Source: Crotophaga sulcirostris (Eukaryota > Chordata > Aves > Cuculiformes > Crotophagidae). Taken from it: DNA of 64,000 nucleotides. Of this stretch, positions 13,468-26,631 are shown piece by piece. Numbering within the stretch: position 1 is the first letter of the stretch; the number at the start of each line of letters is the position of its first letter. The stretch covers positions 28,077 through 92,076 of the forward strand of contig VYZB01000170.1 of the NCBI GenBank assembly GCA_013397455.1. Reading direction: 5' to 3'. The position numbers and the translations under genes were made by a program. A model generated the notes under the pieces. The model was not told the DNA's origin. It saw only the letters and a list, made by a program, of their open reading frames with translations, and made no database searches.

Positions 13468-14339
13468 GGGAGACAGGGGGGTGTGTTAGCAGGTCCCCGG
13501 AGCAAGAAAAATGAAAATACTTTCTTGTCTGTGAGCTTAGGATTCCTACAGAACTGGAGTCTGTGTGGTCCTTTGCCGTTGTGTCCAACGCACATCTTTG
13601 CCACCCAAAGACAGAACTGAGGTTATCTTTCCCTGAAACTGCTGGAGATCTGCCACTGGGAATGCCTTTCTTTGCTCTGGATTTTGCCATGATCCTGCAA
13701 CTTGTAATTACACTGACTCTTCCATTCTGGTGAAACCCGCCCCTTCCTTTTTTAACCGTGGCACACAGGGCTTCTTAGAGAAACCACCGAGAAGTTTCAG
13801 AGCAGTGTTGTGCTTCATGCACTGCTGGGGTGGGCCAGTGGGTTTTGCCTCTTGTTCAGAGTATAATTACTCCTTTTCACTTAAATACTGTTCCATAGCT
13901 CTGCACTAACATGGGAAAAAAAACCCCCTAAACGACAGAACCAGAAGTACAGGAGCCCATGGCTGCTGCTTTTACTATGGTGAATAAAAATCCCTGGGCC
14001 AGCTGAGAAGGTTGGTAACCACCAGCAGATGTCATTGCAGCCAACACAGCTTAGGACACGTTGGGTGAGAACAGAGGCACTGCAGGTGTTCAGATAACAG
14101 CGAGTGGAAAATGGGAATCAAAAAATAAATCATGTAATCTCTGATTGCCAGGTAAGCTCATTCTTAGATCACTGGTAGCTGGTTTGTAGTAGATAGAGTA
14201 GATAGGAGGGATTAAATTCCACAGTACAATTTGTTTTCTGCTGAATAATTATGATTTATTGTCCCAAGCACAAATTATAGTAATTTAATTTTTTTTTAAA
14301 AGGAACACGCAAGTGGATTGTATTTAATGGGCATAGTTG

Positions 14340-14620
14340 GGTACTGATAACCGAACGAGCCCAAGGATTAACGAGGGGGGCTGGTGGGGAGCTCCCCCTC
14401 CGCTTCGCAGTAACTGGGACGTAGCTGGGGGAGTGATGGGGTGAGGTGCTGGTGCCCACAGCCTGCATGGGGCACAGTACCTTTTCCTCTCTCCTTGCCA
14501 GGACCTCGTGGGGTGTTCCTGGATGGTGCTGGGCCCGGTGCTGCCGGCCCCACTGGCCCCTCTGAGGCGAGCGGGGGACTCGGGCCTGCGGTGCGTGGGG
14601 CCTGGCTGCGCTGGAGCTGG
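14340..14620. other. CpG-enriched islet in the 5' non-coding region
   Basis: GC-rich stretch with clustered CpGs (for example CCGGTGCTGCCGG and GCGAGCGGGG) against a CpG-poor background. No ORF or splice pattern links it to TCF7. It could be a small regulatory element or chance composition. Confidence 0.3.
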
Positions 14621-16079
14621 GGTGGTGATTGTGGGGGGACTCAGTGCTGGTGTGTGTTATCTCAGCTTCCCTCCTTTGTTTTCTCCTTGGGTCTCCAGGA
14701 CCAGGTAGTTTGTGCCCATCCCCGTGTTGCAGTTGTGTCGATGTCGGTGCAGCCTCAGCAGTAGTTTGGTGTCACGGCCTAAGCACCCGTTGGCTGCACC
14801 ATCCCCTGAGCTGGGCCAGATCCGTGCGCCCAGCGCCGTCACCCCAAACCTGCCCGGGCAGTGACGTGCTGTCCTTTCCCATGTGGAGCTGCCCGTGCTG
14901 CTGGATACAGACAATCGAGACCTTGTCTTTTTGTCACCTCCTGGGGTTGAGTTTAATGTCCTGGAGTTGCGCTGCCAGGAGTCACCATGCCTTGTCCATA
15001 AGCGCCAGGTGATCTGTTGCTGTTTTCTCACTGGTTCAAACCTTGGTGCAGGTGACCTGCAGATACAGCGTGTGCAGCAGCTCTGGGATGGCCAAGGGGA
15101 GTGGATCATGGTTGCACCAGCTGCATGCTTTCTGTTAGCAAGGAAAACGTGGTCCCCAGCACACAGTCAGACTGTGGTGCTGCAGTGTGGAAACGAGCCC
15201 ACCAAATGGTTTGGCTGAGCATCTCTGTGCCAACATTCCAGTGCAGGAATCGCAGGGTGTGAGACCTGTCTGCCCAAACCCACTGCCTGCAAACTGGAGA
15301 TGTGCTGCAACTGCTGCTGGGATGGAGGGAAGGTGTGCAGGCCAGGCACAGGACAGCTTTAACATGTGTGCTTGTGCACGTTTGTGCTCTTTCTGGCCAG
15401 TTTTTAATCCTTATACTTTTTTATACTAACGGCTATATAGAGTGCCAGATGATACTGTTGTTGAAATCAGTGGCAAAATTCACTTGTTATAAAGATAAAA
15501 TAAGGAAGAATGTTCATTAGCCTCTGTTCCTTAATAATTTCTCCACTCCTCTCTCTGGAGTCAGGAAACAAACAGTCAGAGAAATGGCACCAAGCTGAAT
15601 GGGAGAGCTTGGTCAGTAACTGGTAGTTAATATTACACCATTGTGTAAAACGTATAGAATTTTTTTATGTAAAATCTCTTCACTGTGCGTGGTGGAGTTC
15701 ACAACTAGAAGTGAGTCTGCTGAGCTTGATCTATCATGTTCAGATGCAGAAGATAACAGGTCTCCACCCTAAAAAAACGCTTTACAGTTAAGAAATGCTA
15801 TTGCTGTTAAACTCTTGCTCCGAATATAGCCCCATATGAATATGAAACAGTTATGCCGAGGCAGATAGATGTGGAGATAAGAGAGACTGACTAAAGGAAA
15901 TGTTTTGCGGGCCGTGTCACCAGTCTCCTTGTAACACAACAAACAAGTGTTTGTCTTGTGGGAAGCTGCGGGTGGCTGGGGAGGGTGGCTCTCACAGGAT
16001 CCCCGAGCACTGGAGGTAACTGGTGATGATGCGCCGTGGCCTTTGCTGCTCCAAAACCCAGCACCTTTCATGTGGTGGG

Positions 16080-16270
16080 GCTGGGAACCGGGATCGGGGC
16101 GGTTCTGCTGCCGAGCCAGAGCCAGGGATGTTGCACAGAGCACCTGCAGCTGCAGAGCCGGCGCGGGCAGGTACCGCCTCGTACCGAGGAGCGCGGCCGG
16201 GAAGTGAAGTGCGTTTCTGAAATTAGTAAATTCTAGTTGAAGCAGAGGTGCTAAAACGTTGCCGAGCTCA
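16080..16270 (+). promoter_or_regulatory. CpG islet with GC box; possible internal promoter
   Basis: About 16 CpGs in roughly 190 bp, a GGGGCGG Sp1-type box at 16096-16102, and a possible donor GGGCAG|GTACCG at about 16171. Mammalian TCF7 makes N-terminally truncated forms from an internal promoter, so a similar site could lie here. No transcript evidence; speculative. Confidence 0.25.
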
Positions 16271-16466
16271 ACAGACTGAAATTTCCTGCTGTTGTTAAAC
16301 TTGCAGTTTAAGGTGATTTTCTCCTCCCTATACTATGCTTCTACCACACATAGCGTTGCAGAATCAGTGTGCCCGACAAGCTGAAAGCACCTTGTGTTGT
16401 TTGTGCATGCTTACAGACAGAAAATGCAACAGATAAAACACCTGAGATCTCCCTGGCCAGGGAAGT

Positions 16467-16826
16467 ATAGAATCATGGAATGGTTTGGGTTGGAAGGGAC
16501 CTCAAAGCCCACCCAGTTCCACCCCTGCTATGGGCAGGGACACCTCCCACTGGATCAGGGGGCTCAGAGCCCCACCCAGCCTGGCCTTGAACACCTCAAG
16601 GGATGAGGCAGCCACCCCTTCCCTGGGCAACCTGGGCCAGGGGTTCACCACCCTCATCGTGAAAAATTTCTTCCTAATGTCAAATCTAGATCTCCCCCCT
16701 CCCAATTTAAAGGCATTCCCCTCTCTCCTGTCACTCCATGCCCTTCTAAAAAGTCCTTCCCCAGCTTTCCTGTAGCCCCCTTTCAGATGCTGGAAGGCTA
16801 CTGTAAAGTCTCCCTGGACTTTCACA
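16467..16826 (-). mobile_element. CR1 LINE 3' fragment
   Basis: About 360 bp of antisense CR1. It starts at the tail (AGAATCATGGAATGGTTTGG) and runs through the CCTCATCGTGAAAAATTTCT and TCCCCAGCTTTCC blocks. The antisense open frame of about 100 codons is a by-product of the repeat and not a gene. Confidence 0.95.
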
Positions 16827-19800
16827 GTCTCTCAAAACATGAATGAACATCCACCAGCTCTGGAGATAATGGCACCTCTTTGGCCTTAGGTGAGAGAAAT
16901 CAGTGGCAAAACTTTCATTGACTTTGTCATGGATTGAATCTCTGTCCTATAAATCCAATATCTCAGTTGTTACACTCCTGCTAAAAGAGGTCTGGAGATG
17001 TGGCGCAGGGAGTCCCTGTGGAGAGGCGAGTGCGTGCTGGGGAGCAGCAAGCTGAGCATACAGGCTTCATTCTGCCCTTGGGAGGGTCACCCCCAAACAC
17101 TTCAGCTGGGGACTTATGGACTCACCTGTTCTGAGATGGAGTTTCCTTCTAAATCCCATTGGCTGAATCTTGCCTGTGTTTGGGGATTTATTTCTTCAGA
17201 AAGTCTCAGGCTGCTTTATATCCTGAAATAGTGGAGAGAGACAGCCAAAAAATTAAAGGGAGGATATTATGTTAAGCAAGTGTTTTAAGAAGAAATTGCT
17301 TTCTCTGTGTAGCACCTCAGTTAAAACCAAGAGAGGTGTAAAAAATCATAATCCTTTATAGGGTTTTTACCTTTTGCATTCTAAGGAGCTTAAATGATGG
17401 CCGCAAGATAGATGGGTTTATTTTTTAATTGCAAACTTTGCAGGGAAAAATGTAAATCCTAACCCAATGGAAATACTGTTTTAATTGGATTTTTCGGCAA
17501 AGGTACAATCCACTGGTTCTGAAGAGCACTTTTACTTTAAAAAATGAAATGCTAGTAGAGGATTTGATCGTGTAGTAATGTCCTGAAGCAAAGATTTTTT
17601 TACCCATGGATCATTGTCCTGATAGCAAGAGAAGTTTTTAATTCCCAGACTTCCAGAAAGCAGATGTGGCACACAAGGATTTCCAGCTCAGGCCCTAAAT
17701 AATACCTAAGCTAAAAAATTGCACTGTAGGCATGTGGAGGTTGTGTGCGTGTAGGTGTGGTAGATATATTTTTTTAGTATAATTGATGTTCTGTGTAACC
17801 TCAGTTTCATCATTCAGCAACTACTGCTGTTGGTTATTATAATAGAACAGCCGATGTTACTAAGTTAAAGTGAAGTTTTTTTAAAAAGCCTGTTTTACAA
17901 AATGACCCACAGTTAAGTAGTTGATCCTTGGTAGTAGGTTAAATTAGTTAACTGTCTGGTGGGGAAAAGATCTATGCCAGGAACTTGATATGCTGGATTA
18001 TCATAGGTTCTTCCTTCTTCTTGAATTCTTTTTCTTCTTCATCTAAATGGGTCTAAATGCTGCAGCAGCTGTAGTGCATCAGCTTGTATGTCATGGTAAC
18101 AGCAGGCACAGAATAAGACCCAAATCAGTGAGCTCAACCAATGCCTCCCTAGAAACCCCACAGCTTTTCTTGTGTCAAAGAGGGCTGAAGGCCCCACACT
18201 CTCCTGGATTGAGCCCTGGAGGAGCTGAGAAACCACCCTCCACTTCCCAGCAGACCCCCCAGAATGAACTGCCTAAAGGAAAACAGTCACCTGCCCTGGG
18301 GACACTTCTGGTGGCACCAGCGTCAGGCACAGTGGCATCACCGGGGTCTCACGGCGCGGGCAGAGACCTGTGCAGGGCGGTGTAGGGGCTGCCTGCAGTT
18401 CAGCAGCCCTGGTCCCTGCCCAGCGAGGGCCTGGCTGTATGCACACCCTTCTGTTTGCTCAGTTCTGCTTGGTTTAACATTTCTGGAAAACCTTTTTCAT
18501 GGAGCCCCGTGTCACAGCTGACCACGGGGCAGGGTGAGCTCCCAGGGAGAGCTGTTTGGGAAAACAAGTCTGACCTCGGCCAGAAAAACTGGCATTTTAA
18601 TACTTTTTCCCCTACATCACGTGCATGAAATCATGGTATCTCAAATTTGTGGTGATGGGAATGGACACGTTCTGCCAGCCACCGTGCTTGGGCAGCCCTC
18701 CCCAGTCAGGGTTGGACCGCCAGGACCCTCTTTGTGGTTGGCCAGTGTGGTTCACTTAAAGTAGCACAGTCCAGCAGAAGATTGCTGTTGCAATCTTGGC
18801 ATGAAAATAGAAAGAAAGATTTAGGTTGAGCATGGCTTGCATCTGAGTCTTCTGCCTCCCGGGAAGCCAAGTGCATCAGTGAGCAGGTGGCTCAAAACTC
18901 TGTCCTGGACCTAAACTTCTCCCAACAAAACTTTGGAGAAAGTGCACCCTACAAAGAGTTGTGGTTTCCATGATTTTTTTTTCTGACAAAAATAAATGTT
19001 GTTGCTGAAAATTCCTGTCCCCATACAGTCCTGGAACAAGTGGCAAGCTCCCATAGTAAGAACCAGATCATTAAAACTGTACTAAGATTTCAGCCCTTGC
19101 AGATTTGCGCCCATGGCTTCTTGTATTGAGATGAACCCCCAAACTCAAAGCAAAACCAAGTTGAAAGAGTGAAGTTTCATCAATTATTTTTCTCATCAAA
19201 ACCATATGAATTTGTGACTTTCTCATTTTTTCAACATGAAGCCTTTGATCAGTTCTGCTTTGTGAACTTTTGATCAGCCTGGGTTAAGATGAAATCCAAG
19301 ACTGAGCACATTTTGTGTAGTCTCTGGTTTCGAAGTGAAAATTTTTCATGTCTGTACTAAATGTGTTATTCCTGGACTGTTATTCCCAGTCACTCTGATA
19401 AAGACGTAGTCAAAAACTTAGTGGAGCTCTTGGAAGGAATATGCTTAGAAGCCAACCTGGCTGTAGCGGGGTTCATTTATTATTTATTACTTCGGATAGA
19501 GCAGAAAGTTTTCTCTGTTTCATTCCTAGTCCAGGTTATAATCCCACATTACAGCACCTCCTTGTGCTGTATTTAGAAAACGAGACTTGCAGCCAGGGTC
19601 TAAAGTTTGGCAACCAGCTCTCTCAAAACTGCTTTCCATACTCAGACCCAAAGATGAAAATCATCTCATGACAATCTACTCTCGTAGTAAAATCTTATGC
19701 AATTAAATCTATGAATCTCAATACCTGAAAAACAGGATTAGATGACACATGACAAGAGCCGAGTTAAAATATGTATGACTTCATACCAGCAGGGTAGGTA

Positions 19801-20340
19801 ATCTTTATCATCACGAGTGTGGAGAAGATGGAATCGAGGCATGGGATGGGAATGGCACAGTGCTGGAGTTTCCTCATTTATTCCCATCCCTTCCCTTGAA
19901 TGCCATCCTGAAAACAAACCCAATAAGTATTGCTAAATAGATTATTTTGACAATAGTGAAAAAAAACATGGTAAAGGATCTGAAAAGCTCCCTGTATGAG
20001 TCAGGCATTGCTGTGGTGCCTGGTGCATCCCATCTCTCTTGGCTTGCTCTCTCATTACCTAGCGTGTCGTGGGGAATTAGGAAATTTAGGCAGCAGAGCT
20101 ACATGTTCCACTTCAGTCTGAATACAGCTCATGTGCCAGGATCAGGCCACTCAGATCCAAATCTGGTGGCCCTGCTCCAGGAGGCTCAGGGAGCCTTCAC
20201 CCCATGCTACTGGTGGCCACAGCAGCTCCTCACCACTGTGTGTAGGGATTAGCAGGCAAGCTCTTAAACTGCTCCTTGTTTTACATCTCACTGGAGGTAA
20301 CATTTAAGGAACTTCTAGAAGTCAAGTGGCAGGACAAGAT

Positions 20341-20369
20341 TAATTAGGATTCCTTTCTAATCCTAATTA
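20341..20369. promoter_or_regulatory. Perfect 11-bp hairpin palindrome with homeodomain sites
   Basis: TAATTAGGATT at 20341-20351, a 7-base spacer, then AATCCTAATTA at 20359-20369. Each arm has a TAATTA and a GGATTA (OTX/PITX-type) site. It sits at the head of an AT-rich block (20340-20850) that also contains an ATGCAAAT octamer near 20596. Suggestive of an enhancer; unproven. Confidence 0.35.
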
Positions 20370-21585
20370 CAATGATATTTGCTTCCCACGATAGGAGGCA
20401 TTCATTACCATATGTATAAGTTTGTTTCTTTAGTCTGTCTGCTTCCCTCCTCCCAACAAAAAGAGTTTAAAAAATATTTAATACATTTTTACATTCATTA
20501 AAAAAAATAAACTCTTTTTAATCTGGTAAAAACATCAGATGGGCAGAGGAGAAAACCATTCAATTCCCTATTAATTTTCCTTGCTCTCTAATTATATGCA
20601 AATCCACCAAGCCCAGGTTTTAATTCAGCCGTTCGCATTAAGAGATCAGAGAAAGATTCAAACTGGGAAAGCAGAGTTTGACGTATCGTCGGGGGCTCGT
20701 ATGAATTTGACTGGAAGATAAATTCCACATTTTAATTAAAATGTTTATTCCACTCTGCACAATAACGCTCGCTTGCTTTCAGAGCAGAAAAAGGGGGCAT
20801 TAAGCATTAAAGGAACTAATTCCTCCTATCAAGAAAATTAGGATTTCTCCCAGGCAGACACGGGGTATCATCCAGGATTAGTGGCTGTAGCATTCTTTGT
20901 AAACATGTCACCCTTGAAAGTGAGCAACAAGGAAAGCTGCTATCGCCTTACAGCTGCAGGGTGTCAGCAGAGCATCCCTTCTCCTCCAGAGGAGATTATT
21001 TTCCCTGTGTGTCCTCCACAGAGAGACATTTATCACAGAAACGGGGAAATAAGTGCAAGCGCAGATTAATATCCTGGAGGGATGACTCCAGGCTGGGCAG
21101 CAGCCACTGCTCCTCTCTCCTGCCTGGGATCCCCAGTGGTTTTGGGGGTCCCAGTGGGGAGAGATGCCCTCACCCCTTGGGCTGCCCCAAGTGACATCCT
21201 GAGCTGCAGCCACGCATCTTCATGCTGTCCCAGCAGAGATGCTGTGGAAGGGTCTGGGAGAGACCCTGGAGGAGCCTCAGAGCAGCCGCGGTTCATGCAC
21301 TCTCGACCATCCGTGTTGGAAGTGCACTTGACATCCGTATAAATATCAAAGGATTCACCATAGCAGGGAAATGCGTTCACAAGAGTGATGATAACTATTA
21401 CAAATTGTCATACCTGGTTGTGTTGTCTTATCTGCTAATTAGCTGGTGTCTTGTGCTCGGGCATGGCTACATCTCACATGATAAAAGATCTTCTCTTGGT
21501 GTCATCTGCGAGCGTGCGACCTTGGTGGTCGTGTGCCACGAGAGAAGGCTCTCACTGAACAAGTCAGCAGCATTACGGTGTCATC

Positions 21586-21621
21586 GTTATTGTTATTATT
21601 ATTACTGTTATTACAATTATT
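21586..21621. repeat. (TTA)n microsatellite
   Basis: Imperfect TTATTG/TTA trinucleotide run of about 36 bp. Confidence 0.8.
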
Positions 21622-22469
21622 CTTTCACAGGTTGGGGATTTCCTTTTGGACGGGGTGAGACACTTCTGGTTCGTTGTCTTTTTTTTCAATCAGTGATGTT
21701 CTTGCATGGTGAGGTGCCTCTGAGGGATGAGCTTTGAGGCTAGCGGATTGAAAAGAAATAGAGTGGGATGGGGTGGAATGGAATGGAAGCGTAGTGCCCG
21801 CCAGGAGGGGCAGGCACTTTCCCACTCTAAGCCTTGAGGCAGGGTCAGAAGACCTGTGACAGCTCTCCTGTCCAGGTCCCAGGGTGACAGTGGTGACACC
21901 CCCAGAATGGCATCCCCCACGGTGACTGTGCACCCCAGCACGGGTCAGTGTGAAGGGGCAGGTTTCACCCCCTCTGATGTTCGGAGAACCGAAACGCCTT
22001 AAATCACAGCAGGTTTTTTTGTGTTTTGTTAACTCACCTGTGCTCTTTCAAGCCCATGGGCTGGTTTTGTTTTTGTTTTTAAATGGAAAGAACAAACCCA
22101 TCTGAGCAGCCAGGAGCCCACCCCTGATGCCCAGGGGATGTGTAAGCAAACATTTGCCTCCAGAAAACTGCATGGCACTGACACCTGGAGGGTTCCTGCT
22201 GGGCTCATTTGCTGGCAGATGCACCCAGAAATCTCACAGGGTTTTCCATCTGCTGCTGCAGTGCATCCTCAGCAGGGAGGGGTGCAACAACCAGATGCCA
22301 AAGCCACCTCAGTTCAGATTCAGGACACAGCTAGGTTTCTTAAAACTGGTGAAAATCCCCCAAGCTTCCAATGCCTGAATCTGGGATGTGGCTCTCACAG
22401 TGCAAACCCTCTGGATTTCACTGAGCCAGGTTTATCCTGGCAGCATCAAGAAAAAGTGTGAACAACAGG

Positions 22470-22752
22470 GCGAGGGAGGAGGTTCTGCCCTTCTTCTACT
22501 CCACTCTCATGAGACCCCACCTGGAGCCTCGTGTTCAGTTCTGGAGTCCTGAGCACAGGAAGGACAGGGATCTGTTGGAACGGGTCCAGAGAAGGCCATG
22601 GAGATGATCTGAGGGCTGGAGCACCTCCTGTAGGAGGACAGTCTGAGAGAGTTGGGGCTGTTCAGCCTGGAGAGGAGAAGATTCTGGGGGGACCTTAGAG
22701 CAGCCTCCAGCTTTGAGGTCCCTTCCAACCCAAACCATTCTATGATTCTGTG
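22470..22752 (+). mobile_element. CR1 LINE fragment with internal deletion
   Basis: Sense CR1 with the GAGACCCCACCTGGAGC, GGTCCAGAGAAGG and TGTTCAGCCTGGAGAGGAGA blocks, ending CCATTCTATGATTC. Around 22709-22712 it jumps from the CAGCCTCCAG block directly to TTTGAGGTCCCTTCC. The roughly 280 bp present at this point in neighbouring copies (for example 25030-25472) is missing. Confidence 0.9.
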
Positions 22753-25029
22753 GTTTGCACCCTGAGGTCCCAGTGCTACCCATGGGCTGGGCACATGGTG
22801 GTGATGTCTCTGGTCCTTTTGGAAACAGGGTCTCGAGCCTGACCGAAGGGCAACCCTTGGCTCCGTGTCATACTTTTATTTTGCTTTCCTCCCTGGCCCT
22901 CTTGGACATTTTCCTGATTACTTCTGGGTATTGGACCAACCACTCACCTTTGAGAAGCCGAGCAAAATAAAGGAGGTCAGATATTATCAGCCTCTGTGGG
23001 TCAAGTAAGTGCCTTCTCATTTGAAGTGTTACCGGTAACTCCAGGGCTTGCTGCTTTTGGTTCAAATTCGCGGAACCAGGGAGCACAAAAGGGACCAAGA
23101 TTGTTTTTTTCTCTGTAGCCCAGAACACGAGAGAGACAATAACCCGGGATGGATCTTGCAGAACAGGGGGAATATCTGGGGGGGGTGATGCAACCCTACC
23201 GTTATATTGCCCTTGTGTTTAGGAGAAAATAGCTGAGGTTTGGTGTTGCGGTGCAGCCCCTGGGCTATATTGCCCTGACATTTGTTTCCATGAAGCCAGA
23301 TGTCACTGTTGCCTTGGTGGCAGCCAGCACTTGGGGTCCAGGGAGTGTTCCTGACCCCTCCTGAGCCAATGCCGCGCTGTGAAGCTGCTTTCAGCATCCC
23401 AGCAGCAGCATTTCCCGGGCAAGGCAAGCACTGAGCAAGGGGACTTTCTGCATGGTTGAGGACACTTCAGGAGTGAGGTGGCTCTTCTGCTGAATGTGAC
23501 TGTAAACATTGGTGGTGATGCAAAAAGTTCACTTTTGGGGGGTTTCTCCTCTCTGGGATGGGGTGTTCTTGCGTCCGCGCTTGCCCCTGTCACGGCAAGA
23601 GAGCAGCCTCTGGGAGGACTTTTGACCTTTATTTTTCCATGCCTTTTTTTTCATGAAGAACCACCTACATCTTTCTCTTAGAAGATAAATACTTGAGAAT
23701 TGAAACAGCTCTTCCTGTGACCGTAAATGATGAAAAGCTTAGCCATTTCCCCTGCAGAGTTTAACTTAAAAATAATCACCATCACTGCTTAAAAACAGAA
23801 ACCAGCAGTGGCACAGAAGGTCACTGAGAACTTGTAAAGGGTTTGAAGTTCTTTCCCTGTAGTTGTCCCCATCGTGTTTGGAGTGTGGCTGCCTCTCTGG
23901 GTGCCAGGGTAGGTAGGGTGTGAAACACTGGGGGATTTGTCCCCCTGCTGAAGTGGGTCTGACCCCCATGGAGTCCCCAAGCACTGCTGTGATGCACATC
24001 GGAGTCGCAGGGGAGAGCTAGCATCACGGGAGCTGGTTTTGCTGATAAGACCAGTGCGTCCTCTTCCATGTGCAAAAACAAGCAGGGCTGCTCAGGTGCC
24101 TCATTAGCATTTTCAAAGTGCAGCTAGATTTTAGAGAAGCTGAAAGAAATCAGAAGGAAAGGGAAAATTTGAGGGAATAACGCTCCATCAACCACAAAAT
24201 GTGGAGTGTGGGGATCAAAACCTGAGCAAGGACAATGTTGGCCCGTATCTGTGATTTAGATCTTAAAGCAGTCGGCTCCTTGTTGCAAGTCATACGCAGA
24301 ATTAATGCAAGAATTAACAGCTGCAAATGATCACTTTCCTCTTTGTCTGCTGCTCTAAGCACTTCTGGGCCAGCCAGAGGTGGGGTGCGTGGGCCAGTGG
24401 GGCTCTTCTGCTCATGGGAGACAGGATCTTCTGGTTCCTGGAGGAGCCCTAGGGGGTGCTGAGAGTAAAGGGCAGTCCCAGCCCTCCGTGCTGGAGCCAC
24501 ACTGGGTGACCCAGACCCCGGCAGGAGCTGGGGAGATGCTGCTGCTGCTAAAACTCAGCTTTGCTGGAGGGGTGCACGGCTGGGAAAGGGCAGCGCCTGA
24601 GCGTGGGTGACTTTAACTTTCCCTGTTTCCTTTCTGCTGCGGCAGTGGGCTGGGGTGATGTGACTGCAGCAAAAGTGAGAAAAGAGAAAAAAGCATGCTG
24701 AGATGAGAAATGAGTCGATGCAGCCTTCGCCCGCGGGCTCCGGCCCCGATGCTTGCAGTGAAAACAGTCTGCAGTGGGTATTTAGGGTGATCTTTTATCT
24801 CAGCATCTCCTGGTGCAACACCATGGGGAAAAGGGGGGTGAAGGTGTTTGAGCCCTGAGCTGGGAGATGTTATCAGAACTTGGAGGTACCCTGAAACTGC
24901 ACAGAGCTGGGTTTGAGTCACAGGCTCTGGGTCCCCAAGCACCCGGAATGACAGTGTTGCCCTGGGAGCCCTCCCAGAGCAGATACGGTGCTGTGGGAAG
25001 TACCCAGTAATGTCCCTAATATGGAACTG
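22753..25029. other. Non-coding
   Basis: No exon or repeat recognised between two CR1 copies. Confidence 0.6.
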
Positions 25030-25472
25030 TTGAAACAGGTCCAGAGGAGGCTACAAAGATGATCTGAGGGCTGGAGCACCTCTGCTATGAGGACAGGCTG
25101 AGAGGGTTGGGATTGTTCAGCCTGGAGAAGAGAAGGCTCCGGGGAGACTGTGGAGCAGCCTCCAGTGCTGAAAGAGGTTCCAGGAAAGCTGGGGAGGGGC
25201 TTTTTGTAAGGGCATGGAGTGATAGGACAAGAGGGAATGGCTTTAAATGGGAAGGGGGAAGATTTAGATTTGAAATTATTCATGATGAGGGTGAGGAGGC
25301 CCTGGCCCAGGTTGCCCAGAGCAGTGGTGGCTGCCCCATCCCTGGAGGTGTTCCAGGCCAGGTTGGATGGTGCTTGGAGCCCCCTGATCCAGTGGGAGGG
25401 GTCCCTGCCCATGGCAGGGGGTGGCACTGGATGGGCTTTGAGGTCCCTTCCAACCCAAACCATTCCATGATC
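25030..25472 (+). mobile_element. CR1 LINE 3' fragment
   Basis: About 440 bp of sense CR1 from the GGTCCAGAGGAGGCTACAAA block to the tail CCATTCCATGATCCTATC. The best preserved copy in the window for the 3' region. Confidence 0.95.
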
Positions 25473-26362
25473 CTATCATTTGATAATTTGAATTAATTGT
25501 TGTATAAAGAGCAAAAGTTGCATCCCCCTTGGTAGCAGTGGTACATGTTAAGTGCAGCCTGACCTTATACTTTTCTTTCTGTGGCACAGTGACTAATTTT
25601 GCAGTGAAAAGGAATTAATTCCTCATTGAATCAGCAACAGCAAAACTTTGTAGGTTTTGTTTTTCATAGCCAGTGCATCCACTCATCTCGCCCTCTCTGA
25701 GAAGTGACGCCGAAGCAAACACACCTGGGGTGACTTGGGGTCGAACTGCAGCCTGTGGCACAGTGTGCTGTGCTCAGGGCTTTCACCCAGGAGGCACCCA
25801 AGGAGGGTAGAGGAGCACAGAGATGTGCTTGGAGCTCACCCCATCCATCTGGCTGCTCTGAGCCAGCCCCAGCCCCAAGGCTGCTCCCAGCAGCCGGACA
25901 CAAGGCACAGCCAGCAGCACAGGGCCCCCAGGCTGCTGAAACACCACCTTGCCTTGGTGGTGACAGCCACAACTGCCAACCCGAGCCCCCGTCCAGGCCC
26001 CTCGCCCCACGCCAGCCGCCACCGGGCTGGCCCACGGCTTTTTCGTTTCACTATTTTTGGGGCCAGCGATGTGGGAAAATTTGAAAGTGATGTGAGTAAT
26101 CTCGTCTCACCACGGCTCGGCTCCCCGGCTCGGCTGGAAACCACAGCGCTTCCCTGGCCGCCGGCTCGTGTGCCAGGGTGCTTCGTGCTGCTGTGCTGTG
26201 CGGGAAGGATCTGCACCCCCCAGGTGCTTCCACCCTCCCCGTGACCAAGGGGATGGCACCAAGGCCAGCACGGCCGGGGATGATGGGGGCACCTGGCTCC
26301 AGGCATCACAGAGGGGTTATAGGGCTTCTTCCCTCTCCATGCAAACTCCTCTGCATCCACGG
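25473..26362. other. Non-coding spacer between CR1 copies
   Basis: GC-rich, with the CpG islet at 25980-26290. ORFs crossing it run into the CR1 copy and are not convincing. Confidence 0.6.
25980..26290. other. CpG-enriched islet between two CR1 copies
   Basis: About 20 CpGs in 300 bp (for example GGCTCGGCTCCCCGGCTCGG and GGCCGCCGGCTCG). Not part of CR1. No recognisable exon; function unknown. Confidence 0.3.
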
Positions 26363-26631
26363 AGGGGACGAGAGGGAATGGCTTTAAATTGGAAGGGGGA
26401 AGATTTAGATTAGACATTAGGAAGAAATTCTTCACAATGAGGGTGGTGAAGCCCTGGCCCAGGTTGCCCAGAGCAGTGGTGGCTGCCCCATCCCTGGAGG
26501 TGTTGAAGGCCAGGTTGGATGGGGCTTGGAGCCCCCTGATCCAGTGGGAGGTGTCCCTGCCCATGGCAGGGGCATGGAACTGGGTGATCTTTAAGGTCCT
26601 TTCCAACCAAACCACTCTATGATTCTATGAC
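26363..26631 (+). mobile_element. CR1 LINE 3'-end fragment
   Basis: Sense CR1 starting at the GGGAATGGCTTTAAATTGG block, through GACATTAGGAAGAAATTCTT, to the tail CTCTATGATTCTATGA. It abuts directly the CR1 reverse-transcriptase fragment at 26632. Confidence 0.95.

Larger units (their letters stand above)
13468..16466. other. Non-coding, CpG islets
   Basis: Mixed composition. It holds the two CpG-enriched islets at 14340-14620 and 16080-16270; otherwise nothing recognised. Confidence 0.65.
16827..22469. other. Non-coding, partly AT-rich
   Basis: No gene seen. It contains CTTTGATC TCF-type cores near 19246, the palindrome and AT-rich block at 20340-20850, and the TTA microsatellite. Confidence 0.65.

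Noticed and set aside
16374..16400. A PDKLKAP-like reading that recalls the TCF7 exon containing PDKLPEP
   Set aside because: The resemblance stops after a few residues, with no MYKETV motif and no splice sites in phase.
24918..25463. 181-codon minus-strand frame
   Set aside because: Antisense reading of a CR1 copy.
25836..26615. 259-codon open frame on the minus strand
   Set aside because: Much of it is antisense CR1 (26363-26615) and the rest is GC-rich islet. No protein family resemblance and no splice context.
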